DNA from: Granulicella sibirica
GTDB taxonomy: Bacteria; Acidobacteriota; Terriglobia; Terriglobales; Acidobacteriaceae
Assembly: GCF_004115155.1 (NCBI RefSeq)
Contig: NZ_RDSM01000004.1
Span: 62,001 to 126,000, forward strand
Direction: 5' to 3'
Length of the DNA: 64,000 nt
A model generated the notes under the pieces. The model was not told the origin of the DNA and searched no databases. It saw nothing but the letters and a program-made list of their open reading frames with translations. The position numbers and the translations under genes were made by a program. Positions within the stretch are counted from its first letter, which is position 1, and each line of letters begins with the position of its first letter. Shown here one piece after another: positions 8,880 through 16,716 of this stretch.

Positions 8880-11009
8880 TTGACTCACAAACGCTTTCGG
8901 ATCACGACCGCCACCTTGCTTGGAACGGCCATTGTTGTGATGACTCCGACCCTCATGCGGTCGCAGACATCGACGGAGCAGCCCGACAAATACCAGTGGC
9001 TGGAGGACGTTTCCGGAGAGCGTTCGATGTCGTGGGTGAAGGCGGAAAACGAGCGTACGTCGAAGGTGCTCGAGGCAGACCCGCGATTCGCCGGGCTCCA
9101 GGCGGATGCGTTGAAGGTGCTGGAATCTCCTGACCGGCTTGCCATGCCTGACTTCCGTGAAGGGACGATCTACAACACGTGGCAGGACGCGCAGCACATC
9201 CGCGGGATTCTACGGAAGACGACTCTCGAGGATTACAAATCCGGGCAGCCGCACTGGCAGACCGTGATCGACTACGACGCGCTGGCCAAGGCCGACAACG
9301 AGAAGTGGGTGCAGAAGGGGCTCAACTGCCTCTATCCGGGGGCCGGTCTGTGCATGGTGGCGCTTTCGGCTGGCGGGGAGGATGCGGAGACGCTTCGTGA
9401 GTTCGATTTGAAGACCGGAAAGTTTGTTCCCGGAGGCTTCGTTCTGCCGAAGTCGAAGCAGGGGGTGAGCTGGATCGACAAGGACACGCTGCTCGTCGAT
9501 CGGGACTGGGGTCCAGGAACGATGACGAAATCGGGCTACCCGTTCGTAGTCAAGCGATGGAAACGGGGGCAGCCGCTCGATAAGGCGACGGAGGTCTATC
9601 GCGGGACCGAGTCGGACGTGAGCGCAGGCGCCTTTGTGCTGCACGATGACCAAGGCAACCAGGTAACGATACTTCGGCGCGGGGTGAATTTTTTTGAAAG
9701 CGAAGTCTCACTGCTGACGCCGGACGGCGCGAAGCCGCTCGCGCTCCCGAAGAAGAGCGACATCGACGGAATGTTGGACGGGCAGATCATCGTGACGCTC
9801 AATGAGGATTGGAAGCCCGAGGGAATGATGCACGGCTTCCCCCAGGGAGCGATTGTATCGCTCGATCTTGCGGCCGTTCGCAAGGATTCGCTTCATCTGA
9901 AGCCGACTGTCGTCTTCGAACCGACGTCGGAGGAATTCGCCCAGGACGTCTCGACCACGCGCAACCATCTCCTTCTGACGACACTCGAGCATGTCCAGGG
10001 AAGGGCGTACTGCTACACGTGGGGCAAGGGCGGATGGACCCGCACGAAGCTCGCCGTCCCTGACAACCAGACCGTTGAGGTCGTGACGACCGACACGTCG
10101 GACGACAAGTTCTTTCTTGAGTTGACGGGCTTTTTGACCCCTTCGTCGCTCGAGCTTGGCGATGCGGCTACTGGTGAGCTCGCAATTGTCAAGACGCTCC
10201 CGCCGCAGTTCGACGGATCGAAGGACGTCGTCGAACAGCTTGAGGCGACTTCAAAGGACGGGACGAAGGTGCCGTACTTTGTCGTGCGGCGAAAGGATCT
10301 CAAGTACGACGGCTCCAATCCCACCCAATTGACGGCATATGGCGGCTTCCAGGTCTCGAATACGCCGTACTACTCCGGCGTGCTTGGCAAGCTTTGGCTG
10401 GAACGCGGCGGCATCTTTGTACTCGCGAACATCCGCGGCGGCGGCGAGTTTGGCCCGGCGTGGCACGAGGCCGGGCTGAAGACGCATCGGCAGAGAATCT
10501 ATGACGATTTTGCGGCGGTGGCGGAAGACCTGATTGCCCGGAAGATCACTTCGCCACGCCGTCTAGGCATCGTGGGCGGATCGAACGGCGGCTTGCTGAT
10601 GGGAGTCGAGATGACCCAGCGTCCGGATCTTTGGAATGCGATCGTGATCCAGGTCCCGCTGCTCGATATGCTCCGCTTCGAGCAGATCGCGGCCGGGGCG
10701 TCGTGGGTGGGTGAGTACGGGTCGGTGGGGAACCCGGAAGAGCGGCGCTTCCTTGCCTCGATCTCGCCTTATCACCAACTCAAGCCGGATGTGACCTATC
10801 CTGAGCCGCTGATCTTTACGACCACCAAGGATGATCGAGTCGGGCCCGTACACGCCCGCAAGTTCGCGGCCCGCATGGAGGAGTTTCACAAGCCGTTCTT
10901 CTACGAGGAGATCATCGAGGGCGGTCACGGTGCCGGAGCGGACCTGAAAGAGCAGGCGGAGACGCGGGCCGTGCAGTATATCTACCTGACGCGGAAGCTG
11001 ATGGACTGA
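8880..11009 (+). CDS. Prolyl oligopeptidase-family serine peptidase (S9)
   Basis: A 709-residue peptidase, the usual size for prolyl oligopeptidase. An N-terminal hydrophobic segment (about residues 8-28) suggests export. The next part, 'YQWLEDVSGERSMSWVKAEN', is the typical S9A start (W-L-E-D). A seven-bladed propeller region follows, then the alpha/beta-hydrolase domain with Ser568 in G-G-S-N-G-G, Asp652 in K-D-D-R-V and His683 in G-G-H-G-A-G as the apparent triad. It probably cleaves short proline-containing peptides in the periplasm. The start at TTG 8880 is chosen because TTGGAG lies six bases before it; another TTG at 8868 is possible. It is separated from the MscS gene by 45 bases. Confidence 0.9.
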   Translation: MTHKRFRITTATLLGTAIVVMTPTLMRSQTSTEQPDKYQWLEDVSGERSMSWVKAENERTSKVLEADPRFAGLQADALKVLESPDRLAMPDFREGTIYNTWQDAQHIRGILRKTTLEDYKSGQPHWQTVIDYDALAKADNEKWVQKGLNCLYPGAGLCMVALSAGGEDAETLREFDLKTGKFVPGGFVLPKSKQGVSWIDKDTLLVDRDWGPGTMTKSGYPFVVKRWKRGQPLDKATEVYRGTESDVSAGAFVLHDDQGNQVTILRRGVNFFESEVSLLTPDGAKPLALPKKSDIDGMLDGQIIVTLNEDWKPEGMMHGFPQGAIVSLDLAAVRKDSLHLKPTVVFEPTSEEFAQDVSTTRNHLLLTTLEHVQGRAYCYTWGKGGWTRTKLAVPDNQTVEVVTTDTSDDKFFLELTGFLTPSSLELGDAATGELAIVKTLPPQFDGSKDVVEQLEATSKDGTKVPYFVVRRKDLKYDGSNPTQLTAYGGFQVSNTPYYSGVLGKLWLERGGIFVLANIRGGGEFGPAWHEAGLKTHRQRIYDDFAAVAEDLIARKITSPRRLGIVGGSNGGLLMGVEMTQRPDLWNAIVIQVPLLDMLRFEQIAAGASWVGEYGSVGNPEERRFLASISPYHQLKPDVTYPEPLIFTTTKDDRVGPVHARKFAARMEEFHKPFFYEEIIEGGHGAGADLKEQAETRAVQYIYLTRKLMD

Positions 11010-11040
11010 GATCTGGCGTGAGCCGAAGGCCGACCGGGGA

Positions 11041-11062
11041 GCATCCATCTTAAAATGGATGC
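11041..11062 (+). promoter_or_regulatory. Perfect 8-bp hairpin covering the start codon of the MscS gene
   Basis: GCATCCAT (11041-11048) pairs with ATGGATGC (11055-11062) across a six-base A/T-rich loop. The 3' arm begins with the initiation ATG, and the likely Shine-Dalgarno (GGGGAG) abuts the 5' arm. This could lower translation initiation. The structure is seen; the regulatory role is inferred. Confidence 0.4.
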
Positions 11063-13202
11063 AATGACCAAGGCGCGCCCGCTTCTCTCTTGCCGGTTTC
11101 ACCGTACGTCGTTTCGAGCACGAAAGATCCTGACGCTTCTGCTGCTCGCGGGCTCCGTGACTTCGTTCGCCGGGCAGCAACCCGGTCCGTTGGCGGCGCA
11201 ACCATCTGCTTCGACGACGCAGCCTGCCTCCGCGACGAAGACTGCCGCGGCTCCGGTGTCGGTGGTTTCGGCACAGGCGCCCGCCTCGGCTCCGCTGACG
11301 GGGCTCGCGCTCGCGCCTATCGCCGGACTGAATCCCGACGACCGCAGCAAGGATATTCTCGCGCATCTCAGCACCGTCATCCGGTACTACCGGATGGCCG
11401 TCTCGCCGATTCAGAAAGTCGGTGAGCCGAGTGACGCGCTCTATCGCGACCAGGCGGCGACCCAGGCCGCGCAGGTAGCCGATTATGCCTTCGATTCCGC
11501 CAAGGCCGAGGCGCTTCTGCTCGATGCCTACCAGAAGAAGCGCAGCGCGTCTCAAGACGCAGCGGTTCCCCAGCAGGGTGAGGCGCAGCGGCTTCAAACG
11601 ACGAAACAGACGGTCACCACTCGCATCGCCGATCTCAAGACGCTCGCTGCCAGTCTCGATCAGCAGATTGCGGCGGCGAAGCCAAAGGATGTGGCTGCCC
11701 TGACGCATCAGCGCGACGATGTCGAGGGTGCGCTCGAGCTCTCGAACGCGATGTCCGACGCGCTCGGAAAGATCGTCGGCATGTCCGACGCGCAGGGTAA
11801 GACGGGGCTCGCGGGCGATATCGATCGCCTGCAGCGTTCGGCTCCGGAGCTTGCGGCGGCGAAGGGGAAGTCGGTTGCGCCGCCTCTCGCCAGTCTCGAT
11901 ATTCAACGGTCATCGGGTGTGACGAGTGAAGCAGTTGCGCTGTTCCAACTGCTCTCGACGCGGCACGCGATCGACCAGTGGATTCAGGAGACGCAGGACC
12001 TGCACAACGAAACGCTTGCCCTGCGGACGCCTCTAACGAACATCCTGCGCAGCACGCTGCAGATGGGCGATACGCTCTCGCAGCAGGTGCAGGGCTTGCA
12101 GGCGGCCGTGGTCCCCGACACCCAGCCTGCGGCGACACCGGCTCCGCCCTCTGCCCCGGGCACGCCCGCAGCGCCGGTTACCTCCGCGGCCATTCGCAAG
12201 AGCTTCGACCAGGTGACAGCGACCTTCAAGGCGCTCTCCAATGCGGCTGTTCCGCTGAGCCAGGAGATCATCCTCCTCGAGCAGAGCCGGGCGAACCTGC
12301 TTGCGTGGCGCGCTGCGGTGAACGACGAGTATCACGAAGTGCTGCGTGCTCTGCTGTTGCGGCTTCTGACGATTGCGCTTGTGCTCGGTGTCGTCTTCAT
12401 CCTGGGTGAGGTGTGGAAGCGAGCCACGGTTCGCTATGTCCGCGATCCGCGCCGGCGCAGGCAGATCATGTCGTTACGCAGGCTCGTCGTTGGCTTTCTC
12501 ACTGGGCTGGTGATTATCTTCGGCTTCGTCACGCAGTTTAATTCGTTGACGACTTTTGCTGGATTCATCACTGCGGGTCTCGCGGTCGGGCTCCAGACCA
12601 TCCTGCTTTCGGTAGCTGCTTACTTCTTTATTGTTGGCCGCTATGGCGTCCGAGTTGGTGATCGCATCTCGGTCGCCGGGGTGTCAGGCGACGTGATCGA
12701 TGTGGGCCTGGTGCGCTTCTACATCATGGAGCTTGCGGGCACGGGCACGGACCTGCATCCCACGGGGCGGGTCGCCGTCTTCTCGAACTCAGTCCTTTTC
12801 CAGGCGGGCACTCCGCTCTACAAGCAACTGCCGGGAACGGAGTACGCGTGGCACGAGCTCACCGTGAAGCTTTCGCTTACCTCAGACTACAACGGTGCGT
12901 CGGAGGACCTATTGAAGGCGGTCAAGGCGGTCTACGAAGGCTATCGACCGCAGATCGAGGCACAGCACAAGGAGATGGAGGCGTGGATGGACTCGACCGT
13001 GGACGCCCCCGTGATCGAATCGCGACTACAGCTTATTAGCGGAGGGCTTCAGTTCTCCGCGCGTTTTCCAGTCGAGATTCGCAACGCCTCCCGCGTGGAT
13101 GAACAGGTGACCGAGTCCGTGCTCAAACTGATGGACAACGATGCGCGCGTGAAGGCGGCGGTCACCGAAACGCCTGCGATCAAAGCCGCTGTGCAGGGCT
13201 AG
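11055..13202 (+). CDS. MscS-type mechanosensitive channel with long periplasmic N-terminus
   Basis: A 715-residue inner-membrane protein. Residues about 24-45 are a signal-like hydrophobic segment. About 50-430 is hydrophilic, helix- and Gln/Ala-rich, with two Pro/Ala linkers (about 55-85 and 355-375), and probably periplasmic. Three hydrophobic helices follow near 440-540. The pore-lining region reads 'FAGFITAGLAVGLQTIL', comparable to the Gly/Ala-rich MscS TM3, then the beta domain 'VGDRISVAGVSGDVIDVGLVRF'. It should act as a tension-gated or solute-release channel, like the larger MscS relatives. The C-terminal part is atypically long before the stop. It is convergent with the nuclease gene and the two stop codons overlap by four bases. 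Confidence 0.85.
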   Translation: MDAMTKARPLLSCRFHRTSFRARKILTLLLLAGSVTSFAGQQPGPLAAQPSASTTQPASATKTAAAPVSVVSAQAPASAPLTGLALAPIAGLNPDDRSKDILAHLSTVIRYYRMAVSPIQKVGEPSDALYRDQAATQAAQVADYAFDSAKAEALLLDAYQKKRSASQDAAVPQQGEAQRLQTTKQTVTTRIADLKTLAASLDQQIAAAKPKDVAALTHQRDDVEGALELSNAMSDALGKIVGMSDAQGKTGLAGDIDRLQRSAPELAAAKGKSVAPPLASLDIQRSSGVTSEAVALFQLLSTRHAIDQWIQETQDLHNETLALRTPLTNILRSTLQMGDTLSQQVQGLQAAVVPDTQPAATPAPPSAPGTPAAPVTSAAIRKSFDQVTATFKALSNAAVPLSQEIILLEQSRANLLAWRAAVNDEYHEVLRALLLRLLTIALVLGVVFILGEVWKRATVRYVRDPRRRRQIMSLRRLVVGFLTGLVIIFGFVTQFNSLTTFAGFITAGLAVGLQTILLSVAAYFFIVGRYGVRVGDRISVAGVSGDVIDVGLVRFYIMELAGTGTDLHPTGRVAVFSNSVLFQAGTPLYKQLPGTEYAWHELTVKLSLTSDYNGASEDLLKAVKAVYEGYRPQIEAQHKEMEAWMDSTVDAPVIESRLQLISGGLQFSARFPVEIRNASRVDEQVTESVLKLMDNDARVKAAVTETPAIKAAVQG

Positions 13203-14044
13203 CGTGGTACTTTCTCGACTGGGGCCTTGGCGAAAGCTGCATTGATCAGCGCGGCGAGGCGAAGACCACCCTGCTCCAGGCGCTGATCAACTGTCGCGAT
13301 ATTCCGTGCGTAGTACGCTTCGTCGATGTTCGTTCCCGCCGCCACAAGGGCCGCCCTGCCAAGGTCGCGCGACTCCATGGCCCAGTCCACCGAGGTGCCG
13401 GTTCCGGCGGTCATCTTCTTCGCCGCGATCCCCGTCTCGAGAACTTTGAGGTAGGCGCTGTCATCCAGACCACGCCGCTCGATAAGCTTCTCGTCCCAGA
13501 CCTCGTGCAGGTTGCACTTGTAGTCGCCGCAGTCCGGTGAGCCGAAGACGGTGACCGGGATGTCATTGCCTCCGTGGCCAACTCCGAGGGCGTGGAACGG
13601 CTGGTGCAGATCGCCAACGATATGCACAAGGAACTTCAGCGCGATGGCACGGTCGGCTCGATCAAGCGATGGGTTGGCAATCCGTTCGGCGTTGTACGGA
13701 ATGCGTTCGACCGCGCAGTCGCGCCAGTGGTCGCGCGTGCTCCCGCGTGTGACACCGGGCTGGAGGAGGCAATCGCGATCGCGGTCATAGCCTGCCGCAT
13801 CGGGAGGAATGTTGATGAAGTGCCAGTAGAAGGTCTGGAAGTTGCCATCAAGGTACGCATCGGCCCAGGAGGAGACGTCGGCGAGGCTCTCGTGGCCGAG
13901 TAACTCCTGCACGCTCGCATGCGCCTCCGGCGTGAGGTGGTCGAAGGCGATCTCCGCGACCAGGCGATGTCCCTGCGGACCCCATGCGTGTAAGGACAAA
14001 GGAGCAAGCAGAAAGAGGCAAACGGCAGCAACCAGGCGCTTCAT
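13199..14044 (-). CDS. Secreted S1/P1-type nuclease
   Basis: A 281-residue protein with a signal peptide (residues 1-20, cleavage after S-L-H-A, leaving W-G as the mature N-terminus). S1/P1 nucleases use the mature N-terminal Trp as a zinc ligand, and 'WGPQGHRLVAEIA' matches exactly. Further zinc-binding motifs are 'DVSSWAD', 'YWHFINIP' and 'FLVHIVGDLHQPFH' with H-x(3)-D. It should degrade single-stranded DNA/RNA or 3'-nucleotides in the periplasm or outside the cell, perhaps for phosphate or nucleotide scavenging. The start at 14044 is chosen because the signal peptide begins there; the reading frame is open a further 53 codons upstream without coding character. Confidence 0.92.
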   Translation of the reverse strand: MKRLVAAVCLFLLAPLSLHAWGPQGHRLVAEIAFDHLTPEAHASVQELLGHESLADVSSWADAYLDGNFQTFYWHFINIPPDAAGYDRDRDCLLQPGVTRGSTRDHWRDCAVERIPYNAERIANPSLDRADRAIALKFLVHIVGDLHQPFHALGVGHGGNDIPVTVFGSPDCGDYKCNLHEVWDEKLIERRGLDDSAYLKVLETGIAAKKMTAGTGTSVDWAMESRDLGRAALVAAGTNIDEAYYARNIATVDQRLEQGGLRLAALINAAFAKAPVEKVPR

Positions 14045-14165
14045 GCGGAGACCTCGACAACTGGAATCTACCATGGGTCGCGGCGTTATTTTGTGAGAGC
14101 GAATTGGGTCCTTCGGCCCAGGCTGCCTGCGATGATACCCTCGCCTGAGGTCGCTGAGGTCAAAG

Positions 14166-14767
14166 GTGGAGCCCGAATCCAACCCGTCTCGTATCACCTT
14201 CATCAGCCATGCGGCGACCGGTGCCTCGCGGGCTGCGTCGTTTCCGCTCGATGAGTCGGTGCTGCCGAAGGAGTACGAAGAAATCTCCTCCCTAAGCTGG
14301 GCCGCGCCTCATGCACGGTATGTCCTCTGTGGTCCCGAGCAGCGTACGCGGCAGACTGCCGAGGCTCTGAACCTCTCGGCCGAAGTCGATCTTGAACTTC
14401 GCGATTGCGACTATGGCAACTGGTGCGGGTACGACTCGAAGCAATTCAGGAGGAGGATCCTGAAGGTCTGCTGGAGTGGCTGATGGATGTCCACACCGCC
14501 CCGCATGGAGGCGAGTCGTTCGTCGAGCTGATCGGGCGCGTCGGGCAATGGATCGCCGATCAGCAGGACGCGGGACACATCGTCGCGATCACTCATCCAG
14601 CCATTATTCGCGCGGCTCTCGTGCACACGCTCAGCGCACCACCGCAGTCCTTCTGGCGCATCGACATTGCACCGCTTACGCTCACCGACCTGCGCTTCAA
14701 TGGCATGTCCTGGACGCTGCGTTCGGCGGGTTCGCCGCTCCCGCTTACCGGATCGCGGATACCATAA
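14166..14767 (+). pseudogene. Histidine phosphatase family gene interrupted by a one-base frameshift
   Basis: Two overlapping frames together give one phosphoglycerate-mutase-like protein of about 200 residues. The first frame (GTG 14166) encodes 'FISHAATGASRAASFP' (the family usually has R-H-A/G, here S-H-A) and then 'CGPEQRTRQTAEAL' and 'LRDCDYGNWCGYDS'. The continuation, 'LEAIQEEDPEGLLEWL', 'APHGGESF' and 'ITHPAIIRAALVHTL', is in the frame one base earlier, running from about 14435 to the stop at 14767. The break falls at about 14428-14436. One missing base explains it. The arginine of the first catalytic motif is also absent. It could be a real pseudogene or a sequencing error. The next gene starts 13 bases downstream. 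Confidence 0.75.
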
Positions 14768-14780
14768 TACTGAGGACTTC

Positions 14781-15851
14781 ATGAGCGGAAGCAAAGAGGC
14801 AGTACGGGTCGGACTCATCGGCTATGGATACGCAGGCAAGACCTTCCACGCACCAAACATCCGCGCGGTGCCGAACCTGCCGCTGACTGTCGTCGGATCG
14901 AGCAAACGCGACGTTCTCGCGGTCGATATCCCCGAGGCCATTGTCTGCGCGCCGGAAGAGGTGCCGACGCACCCTGATGTCGATCTCGTGGTGATTGCCA
15001 CGCCGAACGACAGCCACTTCCCCCTTGCCGCTGCCGCCATGCGCGCGGGGAAGGATGTCGTCATCGATAAGCCGTTCACAGTCACGCTTGCCGAGGCGCG
15101 CGAACTGCAGAAGATCGCCGTCGACACTGGACGCCTGCTCTCGGTCTTCCACAATCGCCGCTGGGACAGCGAGATTCTCGCGACCAAGGCCGTGCTTGAG
15201 TCGGGTGCCCTTGGGCAGGTGACTCACTACGAGTGCCACATGGACCGCTACCGGCCCAACGTGCGCAAGCGCTGGCGCGAAGATCCCGGTCCCGGCGCAG
15301 GCTTGTGGTTCGATCTCGGTCCGCACCTTATCGACGCGGCGCTCTATCTCTTCGGCCTGCCGCATTCGGTCAGCGCTACCATCCGCACGATGCGTCCAGG
15401 TGGACTGACTGACGACTACGCGCATGTTCAGCTCTTCTACGACAAGATGAACGTCATCCTCAACGCCACGATCGTCGCCGCGAAGGGCGGTCCACGCTCC
15501 GTCGTTCACGGCATGGCTGGAACCTGGATGAAGTATGGACTCGACGTGCAGGAGGCGCAGCTCGTCTCCGGCATGCCGCCGACCGACCCGCGCTTCGGCG
15601 TCGACCCCGACCCCGGCCTGCTCTTCGACGGAGCCACCGGCACACGCACCGAGATCTCCGCGCCGCCCTCGAACCAGAGCCTCTACTACGCGAGCATTCG
15701 CGACGCGATCCTGTCTGGCCATCCCGCGGAGATTCCGGCCCGTGATGCGGTCGCTGTGATGGCGATCCTCGAAACCACCTTCAAATCAGCCGCTGAAGGC
15801 CGCGTCCTCCCGCTGTCACTGACGCAGGAAGAACGCGCAGCCTGGAGCTAG
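14781..15851 (+). CDS. Gfo/Idh/MocA-family NAD(P)-dependent oxidoreductase
   Basis: A 356-residue cytosolic enzyme with an N-terminal Rossmann fold ('VGLIGYGYAGKTFHAP', G-x-G-x-x-G/A type) and the signature 'DKPFTVTLAEAREL', where the K-P of the E/D-K-P motif is the usual catalytic Lys. 'GLWFDLGPHLIDAALYLFG' supplies the conserved D-L-G-x-H. Such enzymes oxidise or reduce sugars, inositols or other polyols; the substrate is not evident. It resembles the YdgJ/YvaA-like group, which shares 'G-Y-G-Y-A-G-K-T-F-H-A-P'. The ATG at 14781 follows directly after the phosphatase remnant, and 38 upstream in-frame codons have no coding character. Confidence 0.92.
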   Translation: MSGSKEAVRVGLIGYGYAGKTFHAPNIRAVPNLPLTVVGSSKRDVLAVDIPEAIVCAPEEVPTHPDVDLVVIATPNDSHFPLAAAAMRAGKDVVIDKPFTVTLAEARELQKIAVDTGRLLSVFHNRRWDSEILATKAVLESGALGQVTHYECHMDRYRPNVRKRWREDPGPGAGLWFDLGPHLIDAALYLFGLPHSVSATIRTMRPGGLTDDYAHVQLFYDKMNVILNATIVAAKGGPRSVVHGMAGTWMKYGLDVQEAQLVSGMPPTDPRFGVDPDPGLLFDGATGTRTEISAPPSNQSLYYASIRDAILSGHPAEIPARDAVAVMAILETTFKSAAEGRVLPLSLTQEERAAWS

Positions 15852-15863
15852 GAGGCAGGCAGG

Positions 15864-16667
15864 CTACTCCTTGCCGCCCTCGATCAGCCGGATCATCTCG
15901 ACCAGCACCTTGCGCGTCTCCTGGGCGTTCGCAACCTCGCGCAGGAAGTTGATTCGCGCGCCCTTCATGCCGTCGGCTGTCTTAAGACGCAGGTTGAAGC
16001 CGAGACGGTCGACTGCCGTCATCGCCGCTTCGGTTGCCTCGATCTGGGCATGCGCCTGCGCCAGCTTGATCATCGCGTCCACATGATCTGCGTTCATGTG
16101 CGAGAGAATGCCCGGAGCTGCCTGCGCCAGCGGGTCGGGCGCGGCGTCGACGTAGTCCTGCGCGCCAACCCATCCCATGACACCGAAGCCGCCGACGTAG
16201 TAGAGGTCCAGCGGCTCGAGCCGGAAGAAGCTGAAGTCCGCGAAGTCGACCCAGTAGCGGCTCTTCTCATGCCGCGCCAGGTAGCTCTCCCTCACCTCGG
16301 CGAGGTCGCCCGAGGGCACAGGCTCGGCTTGCCCGATCAGCGTCGCCCGCGCTGCTCCGAGAACATCGCCATCCTCTGCCTTCTGCTCCACGAAAAGGCT
16401 GCACCTCGGGTCGGCTTTCAGGTTCTGCGTATGCATGGCCATGTTGCTGATGAGGAAGGTCGGCCTTCCGGCGGCATCGAGCCCGAACGGCATCAGCGAC
16501 CCAAACGGAAAGCCCGGATGTTTACGCGACACGGTCGAAAGCGTGGCGACCGAAGTGATCGAGAAGAGCGTGCGGACACGCTCGGCGTGGCTCGGTTCAG
16601 GAGTCTGCGGCAGCGCGGGGCCGGTGTAGGCGTGCTGACGGGGTGCGGCGGTATCGGTCGACGACAT
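15864..16667 (-). CDS. HugZ-like pyridoxamine 5'-phosphate oxidase-fold protein with DUF2470
   Basis: A 267-residue cytosolic protein. Residues about 25-165 form an FMN-binding split-barrel typical of the pyridoxamine-phosphate-oxidase/HugZ group, with 'ATLSTVSRKHPGFPFGSLMPF' and 'DPRCSLFV' as landmarks. The C-terminal part (about 175-265) is DUF2470-like, with 'HMNADHVDAM', a His-rich motif used in heme binding or degradation by HugZ proteins. The likely role is heme or flavin redox chemistry. The start at 16667 is the first ATG with family-like sequence. The 49 bases to the GH3 gene suggest possible cotranscription. No heme transporter is nearby to confirm a heme role. Confidence 0.85.
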   Translation of the reverse strand: MSSTDTAAPRQHAYTGPALPQTPEPSHAERVRTLFSITSVATLSTVSRKHPGFPFGSLMPFGLDAAGRPTFLISNMAMHTQNLKADPRCSLFVEQKAEDGDVLGAARATLIGQAEPVPSGDLAEVRESYLARHEKSRYWVDFADFSFFRLEPLDLYYVGGFGVMGWVGAQDYVDAAPDPLAQAAPGILSHMNADHVDAMIKLAQAHAQIEATEAAMTAVDRLGFNLRLKTADGMKGARINFLREVANAQETRKVLVEMIRLIEGGKE

Positions 16668-16716
16668 GGGCAATCTCCGTCTCCAGACTAGCCCACCACA
16701 CCCCTTCCCAGGCTTG

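Noticed and set aside
10563..11906. 447-codon minus-strand frame across the peptidase/MscS junction
   Set aside because: Very Arg-rich, no motifs, and antisense to two clear genes.
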